The notes beneath the pieces were generated by a model. It saw only the letters and a list, made by a program, of their open reading frames with translations. It did no database searches and was not told the origin of the DNA. Below are positions 7,896 through 17,530 of a stretch of 64,000 nucleotides of DNA, in pieces. Position 1 is the first letter of the stretch, and each line of letters opens with the position of its first letter. A program made the translations under genes and the position numbers. This DNA is from TMED27 sp037969235. Its GTDB lineage: Bacteria > Pseudomonadota > Alphaproteobacteria > Micavibrionales > Micavibrionaceae. The stretch spans positions 1-64,000 of the forward strand of contig JBBKXA010000091.1 of the NCBI GenBank assembly GCA_037969235.1, in the 5' to 3' direction.

Positions 7896-9365
7896 TTAAG
7901 ATTTTATCACACGCTCATTCAAAGACGTGATTTTAGCGCCTGTCTGATTGCTGTCATGATCGACCAATTCAACAGGGTAATCCCCCGTAAAACACGCGTC
8001 ACAATATTGCGGGTTTTGGTTATTACGCTTTGTTTCACCAACCGCACGATACAATCCATCCAAAGACACATACGCTAGAGAATCCGCACCGATATAGGCA
8101 CAAATTTCATCAATAGTTTTTTTCGAAGCGAGCAGTTCCGAGCTTGAAGGCGTATCGATGCCATAAAAACAGCTTTGAATGGTTGGCGGAGAGGATATGC
8201 GCATATGTACTTCCTTGGCCCCTGCCGCGCGGATCATCTCTACAATTTTCTTACTGGTGGTGCCGCGCACGATCGAATCATCAACCAATATCACGCTTTT
8301 GCCTTCGATGAATTTACGATTGGCATTATGTTTCAGACGTACGCCTAAATTACGAATTTTATCCGTCGGCTCAATAAACGTACGCCCAACATAATGATTG
8401 CGAATAATACCTAGCTCAAATGGAATACCGCTCACTTCGGCATAACCAATCGCCGATGGCGTACCGCTATCTGGTACAGGCACAACCAGATCGGCACCCA
8501 CAACAGGGTTTTCCCGCGCCAGCTCCGCGCCAATATTCTTGCGTAATTCATAAACGCTGTGACCCTCAAGCGAGCTGTCAGGACGAGCAAAATACACATA
8601 TTCAAATATACAAAAGCGCTTATTTTGTTTTGTAAACGGAAAAGAGGAATGAATACCTTGGTCATCAAGGATAATCATCTCACCCGCTTCAACATCACGC
8701 ACGAAATCCGCACCAATAATATCCAGTGCGCAAGTCTCCGAAGCCAAAATATGCGCATCACCCAAACGCCCAAGAACAAGAGGGCGAATGCCATGCGGAT
8801 CACGCAGACCAATAACGCTGTTATTTGCACACGCCACCAATGAATATGCGCCTTTGATTTGCTTAACTGCATCAATTAAGCGCTCCGCCATGCTGCCCTC
8901 ACGCGAGACAGCGACCAAATGCACAATCGTTTCTGTATCGCTGGTGGATTGGAAAATGGAGCCACGCTTTACCAAATCTGTGCGCAACGTGTTGGCGTTG
9001 GTTAAATTTCCGTTATGCGCGACTGCAAAACCGCCAAAATCCATATCCGCAAACATCGGTTGAACATTACGAAGCGCTGGCTCACCGCTTGTGGAATAAC
9101 GGTTGTGACCAATTGCAGCATGGCCTTTTAATTTGTCAATCACATTGATATCGCTGAAATTTGAATCCACTAAGCCTAGTGCTTTGTGAGAATAAAATTC
9201 CTCACCATCATAAGACACAACGCCGCAAGCTTCCTGTCCACGATGCTGCAAGGCATGAAGGCCAAGTGCAGTTAACGCTGCAGCGTCTTCGCTTCCATAC
9301 ACCCCAAACACGCCACATTCTTCGTGAAATTTATCATCGTCATAAAAGGCAGTTTCGTGCGTCAT
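7896..9365 (-). CDS. purF: Amidophosphoribosyltransferase (PurF)
   Basis: 489 residues; the first committed step of purine synthesis, turning PRPP and glutamine into phosphoribosylamine. A 16-residue propeptide precedes Cys17 (EEC|GVFGVYG), the nucleophile of the class II glutaminase domain. The phosphoribosyltransferase domain carries the PRPP loop VILVDDSIVRGTTS. Cysteines in RFCIFEY, QSCFYG and YCDACFTGDYP match those that bind the 4Fe-4S cluster in the Bacillus-type enzyme, so this is the cluster-containing, propeptide-processed form. It follows cvpA by 14 bp, a common pairing. Confidence 0.96.
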   Translation of the reverse strand: MTHETAFYDDDKFHEECGVFGVYGSEDAAALTALGLHALQHRGQEACGVVSYDGEEFYSHKALGLVDSNFSDINVIDKLKGHAAIGHNRYSTSGEPALRNVQPMFADMDFGGFAVAHNGNLTNANTLRTDLVKRGSIFQSTSDTETIVHLVAVSREGSMAERLIDAVKQIKGAYSLVACANNSVIGLRDPHGIRPLVLGRLGDAHILASETCALDIIGADFVRDVEAGEMIILDDQGIHSSFPFTKQNKRFCIFEYVYFARPDSSLEGHSVYELRKNIGAELARENPVVGADLVVPVPDSGTPSAIGYAEVSGIPFELGIIRNHYVGRTFIEPTDKIRNLGVRLKHNANRKFIEGKSVILVDDSIVRGTTSKKIVEMIRAAGAKEVHMRISSPPTIQSCFYGIDTPSSSELLASKKTIDEICAYIGADSLAYVSLDGLYRAVGETKRNNQNPQYCDACFTGDYPVELVDHDSNQTGAKITSLNERVIKS

Positions 9366-9379
9366 GTTAATGCCTATTC

Positions 9380-10132
9380 TTAAGGGTTAGTACGTTCAGA
9401 TTCGTAAGGTTCTTGGTTTGCGTCTTCGTTTATATTTTCAAATAAACGATCAACATCATCACGGAATTCTTCGCTATAACCTTTGGTTTCCGGTACATCT
9501 TGCACTTTATCATCAGCAGGCCGATCATCGCGTTTTAATAAATCAATATCTTCAAGTTTTTTGCGCGTCTCATTATTTTTCTCAATCTGCTGTACGCTTT
9601 CTTTCATATCGTCTTTAGCCGATTCGGGAATAAATTTTTCAAGCTCAGCTGCAGTTTTCTCAAGATATAGATGCGTTTTACTACCAGCAAACCATTCGTC
9701 CTTGCTATCGGAAGCGGCAAATATATGCACGGGCAAATACAACAAGCCCAGCAAGATAATGCCGCGGATCAAGCCAAAAATAAAACCGAGCGTGCGATCA
9801 ACTGCGCCTAGCCCTAAATTACGAATAGTTTCAGCTAGAAAATGACTTAAAATTGATAAAATAATTACTACAGTAATAAAAACTGCGCCGTAGGCCAAAA
9901 TCATACCCAGTAAATCATACGGTAAAATTCCAAATAATTTCTCAGGCTCCGTCCCCTCGACTACACCAAGCCAGCCTTTAAATAGCGGCGCAATTTTTGG
10001 CCCTATATAAAAAGCTGCGGCCAAACCGCCAACAACACCAGTGATAGTCAAAACCTCACGAATAGCACCGCGTAAAAACGCAATCATTGCGGAGATGAGT
10101 AAAATAACGATAACAAGAATATCGATAATCAT
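9380..10132 (-). CDS. cvpA: CvpA family membrane protein
   Basis: A 250-residue protein with four membrane segments in the first ~140 residues (about 4-22, 24-46, 71-94 and 114-135), including the family-typical GAVDRTLGFIFGLIRG motif. A long, charged cytoplasmic tail (about 100 residues, rich in Asp, Glu, Lys and Arg) follows. CvpA was found in E. coli through colicin V production. Its exact role is unsettled, with links to envelope homeostasis. The radA-cvpA-purF order is common in alphaproteobacteria. The acidic tail probably represents a low-conservation extension. Confidence 0.9.
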   Translation of the reverse strand: MIIDILVIVILLISAMIAFLRGAIREVLTITGVVGGLAAAFYIGPKIAPLFKGWLGVVEGTEPEKLFGILPYDLLGMILAYGAVFITVVIILSILSHFLAETIRNLGLGAVDRTLGFIFGLIRGIILLGLLYLPVHIFAASDSKDEWFAGSKTHLYLEKTAAELEKFIPESAKDDMKESVQQIEKNNETRKKLEDIDLLKRDDRPADDKVQDVPETKGYSEEFRDDVDRLFENINEDANQEPYESERTNP

Positions 10133-10215
10133 AAGTGCGCCATGCCTTTACATCATTGATTGAGGCCTTATATGTAGGCAAATTTTATGTACAAATCAAG
10201 TATTTAAAATAACCA

Positions 10216-11634
10216 TCATACAGCATAAGCCTTAGGCGCAGCATTAACCGTAAAAAGATCAGCCAGCATTTGCACATGGTCAATTTCGGAAACCCGCATT
10301 TCATCACCACGCGCACGTTGTGCTTGGCCTTTTTTCTTAATAGTGGGGATGATCGCCTCACGAAACCCTAATTTTGTAGCTTCTTTCAACCGCAAATCAG
10401 GCTGCGCCACTTGACGAATTTCGCCCGCCAAGCCAACCTCACCAAAAAATACCGTCTCAGGTGGCAGTGGATTATTTTGCAGCGCACTAATCAACGCTGC
10501 CGCCACAGCCATATCCGCCGCAGGCTCGCTAATGCGTATACCACCCGCGATGTTGAGAAAAATATCACAGCCCGAAATTTGAAGCCCAATCCTCGTCTCT
10601 AACACGGCCAGAATCATCGCTAAACGATTAGGGTCCCAGCCAATTACCGAGCGTCGCGGCGACGCGAGCGAAGATGGTGCAACCAACGCCTGCACCTCTA
10701 CCAGCATCGGGCGTGAGCCCTCAAGCGCCGCCAAAACGGCGCTCCCCGCAACATTTTGATTGCGTTGGGAGAGAAAAATTTCCGAAGGGTTTTCGACCTG
10801 CACCAAACCAGAGCCCGCCATTTCAAAAACACCAATCTCATCCGTCGCGCCAAAGCGATTTTTTACCCCGCGCAAAATGCGAAATTGATGCGAACGATCC
10901 CCTTCAAAATATAAAACGCTGTCAACCATATGCTCCAATACACGTGGCCCAGCAATTTGTCCGTCTTTCGTGACATGCCCAACAAAAAAAACCGCCATAT
11001 TGTGAGCTTTGGCATGGCGGATAATCTCCTGTGCCGATGTACGTACTTGCGTCACCGTACCCGGCGCGGATTCGATATTGTCGATATACATCGTTTGAAT
11101 AGAATCAATCACTAAAAGCTGCACAGGCTTTTCATCCGCGTCACGCTGTTCAACACTGGTGAGAATATCGCGCACATTTGTCGCGCTCGCTAATTCAACA
11201 GGCGCATCTTGCAAACCTAATCGTTGCGCCCGCATACGCACTTGATCAACTGCCTCCTCACCCGACACGTACACACACCGCACATTACGTTTTGACAGAG
11301 CGCATACCGCCTGTAATAACAATGTAGATTTACCAATCCCCGGATCGCCACCAATTAAAACCGCTGAGCCCGGAACCAACCCACCGCCCAGAACACGATC
11401 AAATTCATCTATGCCTGAAATATGGCGCGGATATTCTTCCTGATTGGCATCGTTAAGCGCCACAAAATCAATCTTACGCCCTTTTTTATTTCCACTCATC
11501 CCCTTTGGGACGCTCTGTGGTGCAATTTCTTGCGCGATAGTATTCCATTCATTGCACGACTCGCACTTGCCCGCCCAACGGCTTGTTACCCCACCGCAAG
11601 ACTGACATACATAATTATTTTTTTCCTTCGCCAT
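10216..11634 (-). CDS. radA: DNA repair protein RadA
   Basis: 472 residues. An N-terminal four-cysteine zinc finger (CQSCGG...CESCNEW) is followed by a RecA-like ATPase with Walker A GGDPGIGKST and the RadA signature KNRFG (in GVKNRFGATDEIG). A C-terminal Lon-protease-like domain includes GWDPNRLAM and ISGCDIFLNIAGG. RadA is a helicase-like ATPase that drives branch migration in recombination. It heads a minus-strand series radA, cvpA, purF. No strong Shine-Dalgarno is visible before the ATG. Confidence 0.95.
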   Translation of the reverse strand: MAKEKNNYVCQSCGGVTSRWAGKCESCNEWNTIAQEIAPQSVPKGMSGNKKGRKIDFVALNDANQEEYPRHISGIDEFDRVLGGGLVPGSAVLIGGDPGIGKSTLLLQAVCALSKRNVRCVYVSGEEAVDQVRMRAQRLGLQDAPVELASATNVRDILTSVEQRDADEKPVQLLVIDSIQTMYIDNIESAPGTVTQVRTSAQEIIRHAKAHNMAVFFVGHVTKDGQIAGPRVLEHMVDSVLYFEGDRSHQFRILRGVKNRFGATDEIGVFEMAGSGLVQVENPSEIFLSQRNQNVAGSAVLAALEGSRPMLVEVQALVAPSSLASPRRSVIGWDPNRLAMILAVLETRIGLQISGCDIFLNIAGGIRISEPAADMAVAAALISALQNNPLPPETVFFGEVGLAGEIRQVAQPDLRLKEATKLGFREAIIPTIKKKGQAQRARGDEMRVSEIDHVQMLADLFTVNAAPKAYAV

Positions 11635-11687
11635 GATTCTATTTATGCCAGATTTTTAAGAACAAAGAAAGAACAAATTTTATCACC

Positions 11688-13364
11688 CTAACCCTCGCGC
11701 TGCAAAGCCCATTTAAATTCATGTGTTTTATCATTAACTTGGCCATAAATAACCAGTTGTTTGGTTTTGCGTGGACTGCAACCCTGCCCCATAAACACAC
11801 TATCCTCTAACGCTAAAATTCCTCCACCAATGTGAAATCGCCAGCCCATCCCACCAGACGTACGGATCAACGCCTCTTGCCCGTCACGAATAAGCGAAAC
11901 CATTACTTGCGGATGCAAATGAAAGCGCACCGCAACATCATGCGACGACACAGAAGCATGATGAGATGTCAAAATATCCGCCCCTCTAATATCCGCACCT
12001 TTTTCACTCACGTAAATACGTCGCTTATGCGTAAACCCATTTAACGCAACATATCCGTCATGGCTAGCCTCTAGCAAAACAGCATCCTTCATGTCTTCGC
12101 GCAGCACTTTGATCTTGCCGTGTTTTCGCGCAAAATGGCCGTTCGCTTCAACCTCACATACATTTCGATCATCCATGTTTAACGTGCTATGAGCGGGGGT
12201 AGAGCGCAGCGCATCTTGCCACTCAGCATCAAGTGGATGAGAGCCGCAATTCACAAACACACGATCACGACCGCTATTGAGTTCAAACGCGAGCGGCGCG
12301 GCATGCGCGATTTTATCATAAGGCCAATCGGGCGGCGCTCCGCAATCCATTAAAATATGCGTACGCCCCAAAACCAAGCGTTCATAACCTGTACAGGGCA
12401 AAGAACTAAGCGATTTCCCACGAACATGCGCCTGATGCAACGCGGAATCAATGCAATCCCTATCGCCCATCTGACCGCCATTAAACAACGCAAAATGCTT
12501 ATCATTATAACGAAAAAACCGCGTAGCAAGCCCCATACGATCAATAGCATGCTGAATTTTTTCAGGCAGCGGATAATCACCCGTTTGCAAAACCATACGT
12601 ACATCAAGCAGGATTTTCAACGCTTCGAATAACTGCGCTGGACTACGCGATACATGACCACCATCATGCGCAATTTGAACGTCAATCTCATGTACCAACA
12701 TATGCAAACTTTGTGCGATCCATTCCTCCCGACCCTCAAAGGCGATCCCCGCATATAGCAAACCTTTAAGCGCCTGTAGCCGTCCCAAACCAAAACAGTC
12801 CGTATTATTATCTCGCGACAACACGCGTGACAAATGCCGCGCTTGGCGCATACAGCTTTCAAAAAAATCATCTTGAAAATGCTCAAGCGCATCTTCATCA
12901 TCGAAAAACCCATCGCCAAAAAAATCATAATGCGACAGCCACATTGAAAGTCGCACACCACATATATCTGGCCGCCAGCTTTGGGCATCCCACACCATAT
13001 AATGCGATATCCAGCTCTCAATCATTGTTCGCGCTTGTACACTGGCCGACGCGCTCATCCCGCGCTCCGCCGAAACCGCCTTTAAATCGCGCAACCATGT
13101 AAAACCGTGCATATGCGTAATCCACGCATCACTCACCCCGTTTGGACTCCACCCTTCTTGCGTAAAACGCAACTCATCGCCTTCATAAGATAACGCCCCT
13201 TCACAAAGCCAACGCCCCACCTTTGCACAACCCGACCACCCATCAACAGGGCGCACCGCTAACCGTTCAGGCACAACACCGCCCAAACTCCAATTGTAAA
13301 ATACGGAGTTATAGGCCATATGACTGGCGCGATTTTTTAAACTGCGATAAAGCTGAACGGGCAT
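11688..13364 (-). CDS. Heparinase II/III-family protein
   Basis: About 558 residues. The N-terminal half is an alpha-helical toroid-like region with many Trp and His (for example WITHMHGFTWLRDLK, SWISHYMVWDAQSWRPD). The C-terminal half is a beta-rich heparinase II/III-like domain with FVNCGSHPLDAEW and TPAHSTLNMDDRN, the conserved His/Asp region. In alphaproteobacteria such a gene commonly sits next to rsmB and rpe, as here. The family cleaves acidic polysaccharides, but the substrate of this chromosomal branch is unknown. No signal peptide is visible. I chose the ATG at 13364 because AAAAGGA lies 6 nt upstream; an ATG two codons earlier and a TTG at 13385 are alternatives. Confidence 0.85.
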   Translation of the reverse strand: MPVQLYRSLKNRASHMAYNSVFYNWSLGGVVPERLAVRPVDGWSGCAKVGRWLCEGALSYEGDELRFTQEGWSPNGVSDAWITHMHGFTWLRDLKAVSAERGMSASASVQARTMIESWISHYMVWDAQSWRPDICGVRLSMWLSHYDFFGDGFFDDEDALEHFQDDFFESCMRQARHLSRVLSRDNNTDCFGLGRLQALKGLLYAGIAFEGREEWIAQSLHMLVHEIDVQIAHDGGHVSRSPAQLFEALKILLDVRMVLQTGDYPLPEKIQHAIDRMGLATRFFRYNDKHFALFNGGQMGDRDCIDSALHQAHVRGKSLSSLPCTGYERLVLGRTHILMDCGAPPDWPYDKIAHAAPLAFELNSGRDRVFVNCGSHPLDAEWQDALRSTPAHSTLNMDDRNVCEVEANGHFARKHGKIKVLREDMKDAVLLEASHDGYVALNGFTHKRRIYVSEKGADIRGADILTSHHASVSSHDVAVRFHLHPQVMVSLIRDGQEALIRTSGGMGWRFHIGGGILALEDSVFMGQGCSPRKTKQLVIYGQVNDKTHEFKWALQREG

Positions 13365-13440
13365 GTTCATCCTTTTCTTAAACAAAAACTTTTAATGTAA
13401 TGATCACCTCAGAATTGAGATAACCTTAATACGGCAAACC

Positions 13441-14109
13441 TCAACGAAGCGCCGCGATATTTCTTGCGTAATGATCTGGCCCGTCTTTGAATACAGCCGT
13501 GCCAGCCACCAAAACATCCGCGCCCGCGGCAATGCATTCTTTCGCCGTTTGCGCATTTACTCCGCCATCAATTTCTAAATCAATCGCGCGACCACTTCGT
13601 TTTTCTTCCGCATCAATCATCGCACGCGCATCGGCAATTTTGTCCAAAACGGGAATAAAACTTTGACCGCCGAAACCCGGATTAACCGTCATAATCAAAA
13701 CCAAATCCACCAAATCCATCACATGTGCAATAGTCGAAATCGGCGTAGCAGGGTTAAGCGATACGCCGCATTTCACCCCATGTGATTTAATTGCTTGTAG
13801 CGTACGGTGCAAATGTGATCCCGCCTCAACATGCGCGGTAATAATATCCGCCCCCGCCGAAACAAAATCTGCGATCAAAGGATCAACAGGCGAGACCATC
13901 AAATGCACATCAAAAATTTTCTGACTATGTGGGCGCAAACATTTCACCACGGGTGCACCAAACGTAAGGTTCGGCACAAAATGTCCATCCATCACATCAA
14001 TATGGATATATTCCGCACCCGCTTCATCAATACGGCGCACTTCTTCGCCCAAAATTGAAAAATCGGCGGATAATATAGATGGAGCAATACGGACAGGCTT
14101 TTGCGGCAT
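13441..14109 (-). CDS. rpe: Ribulose-phosphate 3-epimerase
   Basis: A 222-residue TIM-barrel enzyme that interconverts ribulose 5-phosphate and xylulose 5-phosphate in the pentose phosphate pathway. Signature segments are IAPSILSADF, the metal-binding HIDVMDGHFVPN, MTVNPGFGGQSF and the phosphate loop near DIDGGVN/DVLVAGTAVF. The ATG at 14109 gives the usual family length; an in-frame TTG 18 nt upstream (14127) would add six residues and has no better ribosome site. It sits between rsmB and the heparinase-like gene on the same strand. Confidence 0.94.
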   Translation of the reverse strand: MPQKPVRIAPSILSADFSILGEEVRRIDEAGAEYIHIDVMDGHFVPNLTFGAPVVKCLRPHSQKIFDVHLMVSPVDPLIADFVSAGADIITAHVEAGSHLHRTLQAIKSHGVKCGVSLNPATPISTIAHVMDLVDLVLIMTVNPGFGGQSFIPVLDKIADARAMIDAEEKRSGRAIDLEIDGGVNAQTAKECIAAGADVLVAGTAVFKDGPDHYARNIAALR

Positions 14110-14190
14110 AATAAGGGAATAACTCAATGAAAAAGACGGTTAATTTATTTTAGCAGAATCATATATGCAAAGATAGGGCGCAAAACGAAT

Positions 14191-15537
14191 TTATATTTTT
14201 GTAATCCGCGCCACATAAAAGCCGTCCATACCGCCCAAGGCCGCCTGATGAAACGGCAAAATCCGCAAATCCCCATCATCGGTCAGTGATTCATCATAAC
14301 CGCCTAATTCTTTGGCTTTGATTGGCAAGCGTTGTGCATTCGTATGGGTTTGTAAAAAGCGCGCAATTTGCGCCTCACCTTCGGATTTTTGCAATGAACA
14401 TGTGCAATAAACCAACACACCGCCCACCATCAAATTATTAAACGCATTATCCAAAAGCGAAGCTTGCAACACTTCTAGCCGCTCAATATCAACGTTATTT
14501 TTTAAATGCAAAACATCAGGATGGCGGCGGATAGTACCCGTGGCGCTACAAGGGGCATCGAGCAATATATAAGCGACAGGATCGCGAACGCTCCAACGCG
14601 CGGCATCTTCGGCAACCACTTCTACCTGATCAACAAACTTCATCCGCTCCAAATTTTCACGCAAACGTTTAAGACGATTGGCCGAACGATCGAGCGCTGT
14701 GACATTCGCCCCAAACGCCGCCAATTGTAGTGTCTTCCCGCCTGGCGCGGCGCACAAATCATAAACATGCGCCCCTTTTATATCACCAAATAATTGCGCA
14801 GGTATCGCCGCCGAAGCATCTTGCACCCACCAATGACCTTCATCAAAACCCTGCATTTCTGTAATATTCCCACTGCCCCTAACGCGTAATGTACGTGTTG
14901 TAAGCTCGGTCGCTTTGAAATGGCTTGCCCAATAGGTTTGCGATTGCGGATCACGCAGGAAAATATCCAGCGGCGCTTCAGCCAGATTTGCTTTAGCGAT
15001 ATCCGCCGCAACCCCAAGCCCGTAATCCTCAATCCAGATTTTAAGTAACCATTCTGGCGTGTTCAAACGCGTCTCATCCTGCGCGCGTTTCCATGTAAAA
15101 CCATCGCGCGTAGCGCTACGTAAAATCGCATTCACAAAAGCTTTTTGCTTCGGCATCCCCCGAAGCTCGGCCAAACGCACAGACGTGTCTACCGCTGCAT
15201 GATCCGCCACTTGCATGAATAAAATCTGACACACACCGATGCGCAAAACATTTTGTAGCGGCGCATTACGTGGTTGATCGCGTTCTACTGCGTGTTCAAT
15301 AATGCTGTCAATCTGCCCCATACGCCGCAAAATCGTAGATACCAGCATCCGGACAAACGCCTTATCTTGCGTTGATAACGCCAAAAAACTTGGCTGTGAA
15401 ACCAGCGCGTGATCTAAAGCCGATTTACGCTCCAAAACATCCATAAGCAAATCAAGCGCAGCACTACGTGCCGCCATGCCTTCATCTTCAGGGTTTGCCT
15501 TATTTGCATCATCAATAATATCTGCTGCTTCGTTCAT
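14191..15537 (-). CDS. rsmB: 16S rRNA (cytosine-967-C5)-methyltransferase RsmB
   Basis: 448 residues. An N-terminal NusB-like RNA-binding domain (about residues 20-150) is followed by a Rossmann methyltransferase domain with SAM loop LCAAPGGKTLQLA. The two cysteines of m5C methyltransferases are present, in LDAPCSATG and VYCTCSLQ. RsmB methylates C967 of 16S rRNA. Its ATG overlaps the stop of the upstream chorismate mutase gene (ATGA), indicating translational coupling. Confidence 0.95.
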   Translation of the reverse strand: MNEAADIIDDANKANPEDEGMAARSAALDLLMDVLERKSALDHALVSQPSFLALSTQDKAFVRMLVSTILRRMGQIDSIIEHAVERDQPRNAPLQNVLRIGVCQILFMQVADHAAVDTSVRLAELRGMPKQKAFVNAILRSATRDGFTWKRAQDETRLNTPEWLLKIWIEDYGLGVAADIAKANLAEAPLDIFLRDPQSQTYWASHFKATELTTRTLRVRGSGNITEMQGFDEGHWWVQDASAAIPAQLFGDIKGAHVYDLCAAPGGKTLQLAAFGANVTALDRSANRLKRLRENLERMKFVDQVEVVAEDAARWSVRDPVAYILLDAPCSATGTIRRHPDVLHLKNNVDIERLEVLQASLLDNAFNNLMVGGVLVYCTCSLQKSEGEAQIARFLQTHTNAQRLPIKAKELGGYDESLTDDGDLRILPFHQAALGGMDGFYVARITKI

Positions 15538-15815
15538 GGTTTTTCACCCATAATGTCATGTTCCAAATCATGGGCATAATCAATCAGAGCGTCATAAATT
15601 TTCTGCACAAAAGCGCTATCCAATCCCGCATTATCACCCATTTTAATCGCGCGTGTTTTCACCGCCGCGGCGCGTTCGGGTTGAATGGCCTCCATATGGT
15701 TTTTAATTTTATAATGTCCCACCTTGCGCACCACAGCAAAACGTCGCGCCAGCACATCAATCAACTCACGATCCAGCGCGTCAATCTCAATACGATATAC
15801 ATCCAATTCATTCAT
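15534..15815 (-). CDS. Chorismate mutase, AroQ type
   Basis: A helical protein of about 93 residues with the AroQ pattern: an N-terminal helix RIEIDALDRELIDVLARRF, then KVGHYKIKN and a C-terminal helix pair (SAFVQKIYDALIDYAHDLE). It converts chorismate to prephenate for Phe/Tyr synthesis. Related small AroQ proteins can instead act as isochorismate-pyruvate lyases, which sequence alone does not exclude. The ATG at 15815 starts at the conserved MNELDVYR; an upstream in-frame ATG at 15839 would add eight residues. It overlaps rsmB by 4 nt. Confidence 0.82.
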   Translation of the reverse strand: MNELDVYRIEIDALDRELIDVLARRFAVVRKVGHYKIKNHMEAIQPERAAAVKTRAIKMGDNAGLDSAFVQKIYDALIDYAHDLEHDIMGEKP

Positions 15816-15868
15816 AATTTTACTTTTAACTCTTTGCATTGTCGATCAAATCACTTACATATTGAAGT

Positions 15869-16054
15869 ATGAACAACAAAAAACCAAGTAGTATTGCGCG
15901 AAAGACTAACGTGGGCGACGTTTTATCTGAAGCTCAGCAGGAAAATCCGAAAACTATTTTTGCAAAGGAAATAAACGGATACGAAGCGCAAGGCTTGAAA
16001 GAACCCACACGCTACGGTGACTGGGAGGTTAAAGGACGATGCTCAGATTTTTAG
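15869..16054 (+). CDS. DUF1674 protein (SDHAF4-like)
   Basis: 61 residues. The C-terminus carries the DUF1674 hallmark: EINGYEAQGLKEPTRYGDWE followed by VKGRCSDF. Mitochondrial members (SDHAF4/Sdh8) help assemble the flavoprotein subunit of succinate dehydrogenase, so a role in respiratory complex II assembly is plausible. The Lys/Ser-rich N-terminus is poorly conserved. The stop codon lies 16 bp inside the next gene, so the two are translationally linked. Divergent from the chorismate mutase gene across about 50 bp. Confidence 0.85.
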   Translation: MNNKKPSSIARKTNVGDVLSEAQQENPKTIFAKEINGYEAQGLKEPTRYGDWEVKGRCSDF

Positions 16055-16713
16055 CCATTTTTAGCCTTTTAATTCACCCCATTTCAGCATGGGCACAAAG
16101 TGCACAGACATCTGATATAAAAGTGGTGGAATTATTTACCAGCAAAGGTTGCCCCGCATGCCCGAAAGCTGACCGTGCATTTAACGGCCTGATTGCGCAA
16201 AACAACAATGTCATTGGTTTGTCCTGCCACGTCACATATTTTAACGGCAAAACCAAACATGACGCGCTTTCACAAAAATTCTGTAACGCCCGCCAAGGTG
16301 TATACAAATTGGCTTTAAACACGGGCGGTGTTTACACCCCCATGATGGTTATAAATGGCAAAACTGTCACTACAGGTTTAAAAACAGCCGAGCGCGATGC
16401 GGCGTTGAATAAGAATACACAAAAGATCAGTCCCATAAATTTGATAAAAAGCGGTCAGTATATTGATATTACTCTGCCGCGCATTGCGCTAGAACAGCCC
16501 GTCGATCTCTGGCTCTTTGAAATTCAAATTCAAGGCACCCAAAGCGGGTATGAGCATTACCAAAACAGCGTGAGCAATATTACAAAACTGCTTGAATGGG
16601 ATGGCCGACCTCATGAAATGGCCTTCCCCATAAGCGGCCAAAGCAATAAATCTTACGCCGTTATCGCCCAAACCTATAAAGGCGGCATCATCGCCGCAGG
16701 ACAAACGCGTTAA
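16039..16713 (+). CDS. Exported DUF1223 thioredoxin-fold protein
   Basis: 224 residues with a signal peptide (cleavage after AWA or WAQ near residue 20). The family start VVELFTSKGCPACPKAD contains a CxxC pair in a thioredoxin-like fold, and GGVYTPMMVINGK is the second conserved block. DUF1223 members are periplasmic proteins of unknown biochemical role, probably thiol-active. GGAGG lies upstream of the ATG inside the preceding gene, which it overlaps by 16 bp. It ends 2 bp before the convergent exonuclease gene. Confidence 0.87.
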   Translation: MLRFLAIFSLLIHPISAWAQSAQTSDIKVVELFTSKGCPACPKADRAFNGLIAQNNNVIGLSCHVTYFNGKTKHDALSQKFCNARQGVYKLALNTGGVYTPMMVINGKTVTTGLKTAERDAALNKNTQKISPINLIKSGQYIDITLPRIALEQPVDLWLFEIQIQGTQSGYEHYQNSVSNITKLLEWDGRPHEMAFPISGQSNKSYAVIAQTYKGGIIAAGQTR

Positions 16714-16715
16714 TC

Positions 16716-17504
16716 TTACGGTTTAAAATCTACAATTACAGGCACATGATCGGATGGTTTTTCCCAATCCCGCGCATGAGTTAATGCTTCGTAGGCCTTC
16801 AATCTGTTTTTCAATGGAGGCGTAACCCAAACATGATCCAAACGCCGCCCACGATTAGATTTTTTCCAATCACGATTACGGTATGACCACCAAGTATACG
16901 TTTTTTCATCTTCGGCAATAAAATGTCTTGCACTGTCGACCCATTGCAAAGACTCACGCATCTTATTTAAACGTTCCGTCTCGGGCGGAGTATGCGAAAC
17001 TACTTTTAGCAATTGCTTGTGTGACCATACATCGTGCTCATACGGCGCAATATTGAAATCACCCACCGCTATTAATGGCGAATCGGGCGTGTACGTGTCA
17101 TTAAACCAATCCGTCATCTCATCAACAAAATCAAGTTTATGCGCAAATTTGTCATTCATCAAAACATCCGGCTCATCCCCACCAGCAGGAATATACAAAT
17201 TGTGAATTTCCGCGCCCTCAATTTTGGCGGCAATATGGCGGCAATCCTCACGCCCTACACGGTGATGAATGTCTTTTGCGACAAAAGGCACTTTCGACAA
17301 AATCGCCAGCCCGTTATAACTCTTCATCCCTTGAAAATGTTGGTGCTCGTATCCCATATCACGCAACGCATCGACAGGAAAAAATTCATCCTGTGTCTTG
17401 GTTTCCTGTAAACACAAAACATCGGGCGCAACCTCATCCGTCATCTTTTTAATAAGCGGCAATCGCAATCGCACAGAGTTAATATTCCAAGTCACCAAAC
17501 GCAT
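16716..17504 (-). CDS. xthA: Exodeoxyribonuclease III
   Basis: A 262-residue endonuclease/exonuclease/phosphatase-fold enzyme. The metal and catalytic motifs are in order: TWNINSVRLRL, LCLQETK, GDFNIAP, RRLDHVWVTP and the terminal SDHVPVIVDF. It acts as an AP endonuclease and 3'-5' exonuclease in base excision repair. AAGGA precedes the ATG at 7 nt. It lies 26 bp downstream of the SDR gene on the same strand. Confidence 0.93.
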   Translation of the reverse strand: MRLVTWNINSVRLRLPLIKKMTDEVAPDVLCLQETKTQDEFFPVDALRDMGYEHQHFQGMKSYNGLAILSKVPFVAKDIHHRVGREDCRHIAAKIEGAEIHNLYIPAGGDEPDVLMNDKFAHKLDFVDEMTDWFNDTYTPDSPLIAVGDFNIAPYEHDVWSHKQLLKVVSHTPPETERLNKMRESLQWVDSARHFIAEDEKTYTWWSYRNRDWKKSNRGRRLDHVWVTPPLKNRLKAYEALTHARDWEKPSDHVPVIVDFKP

Positions 17505-17530
17505 AAAATATCCTTCATTTTTATATAAAT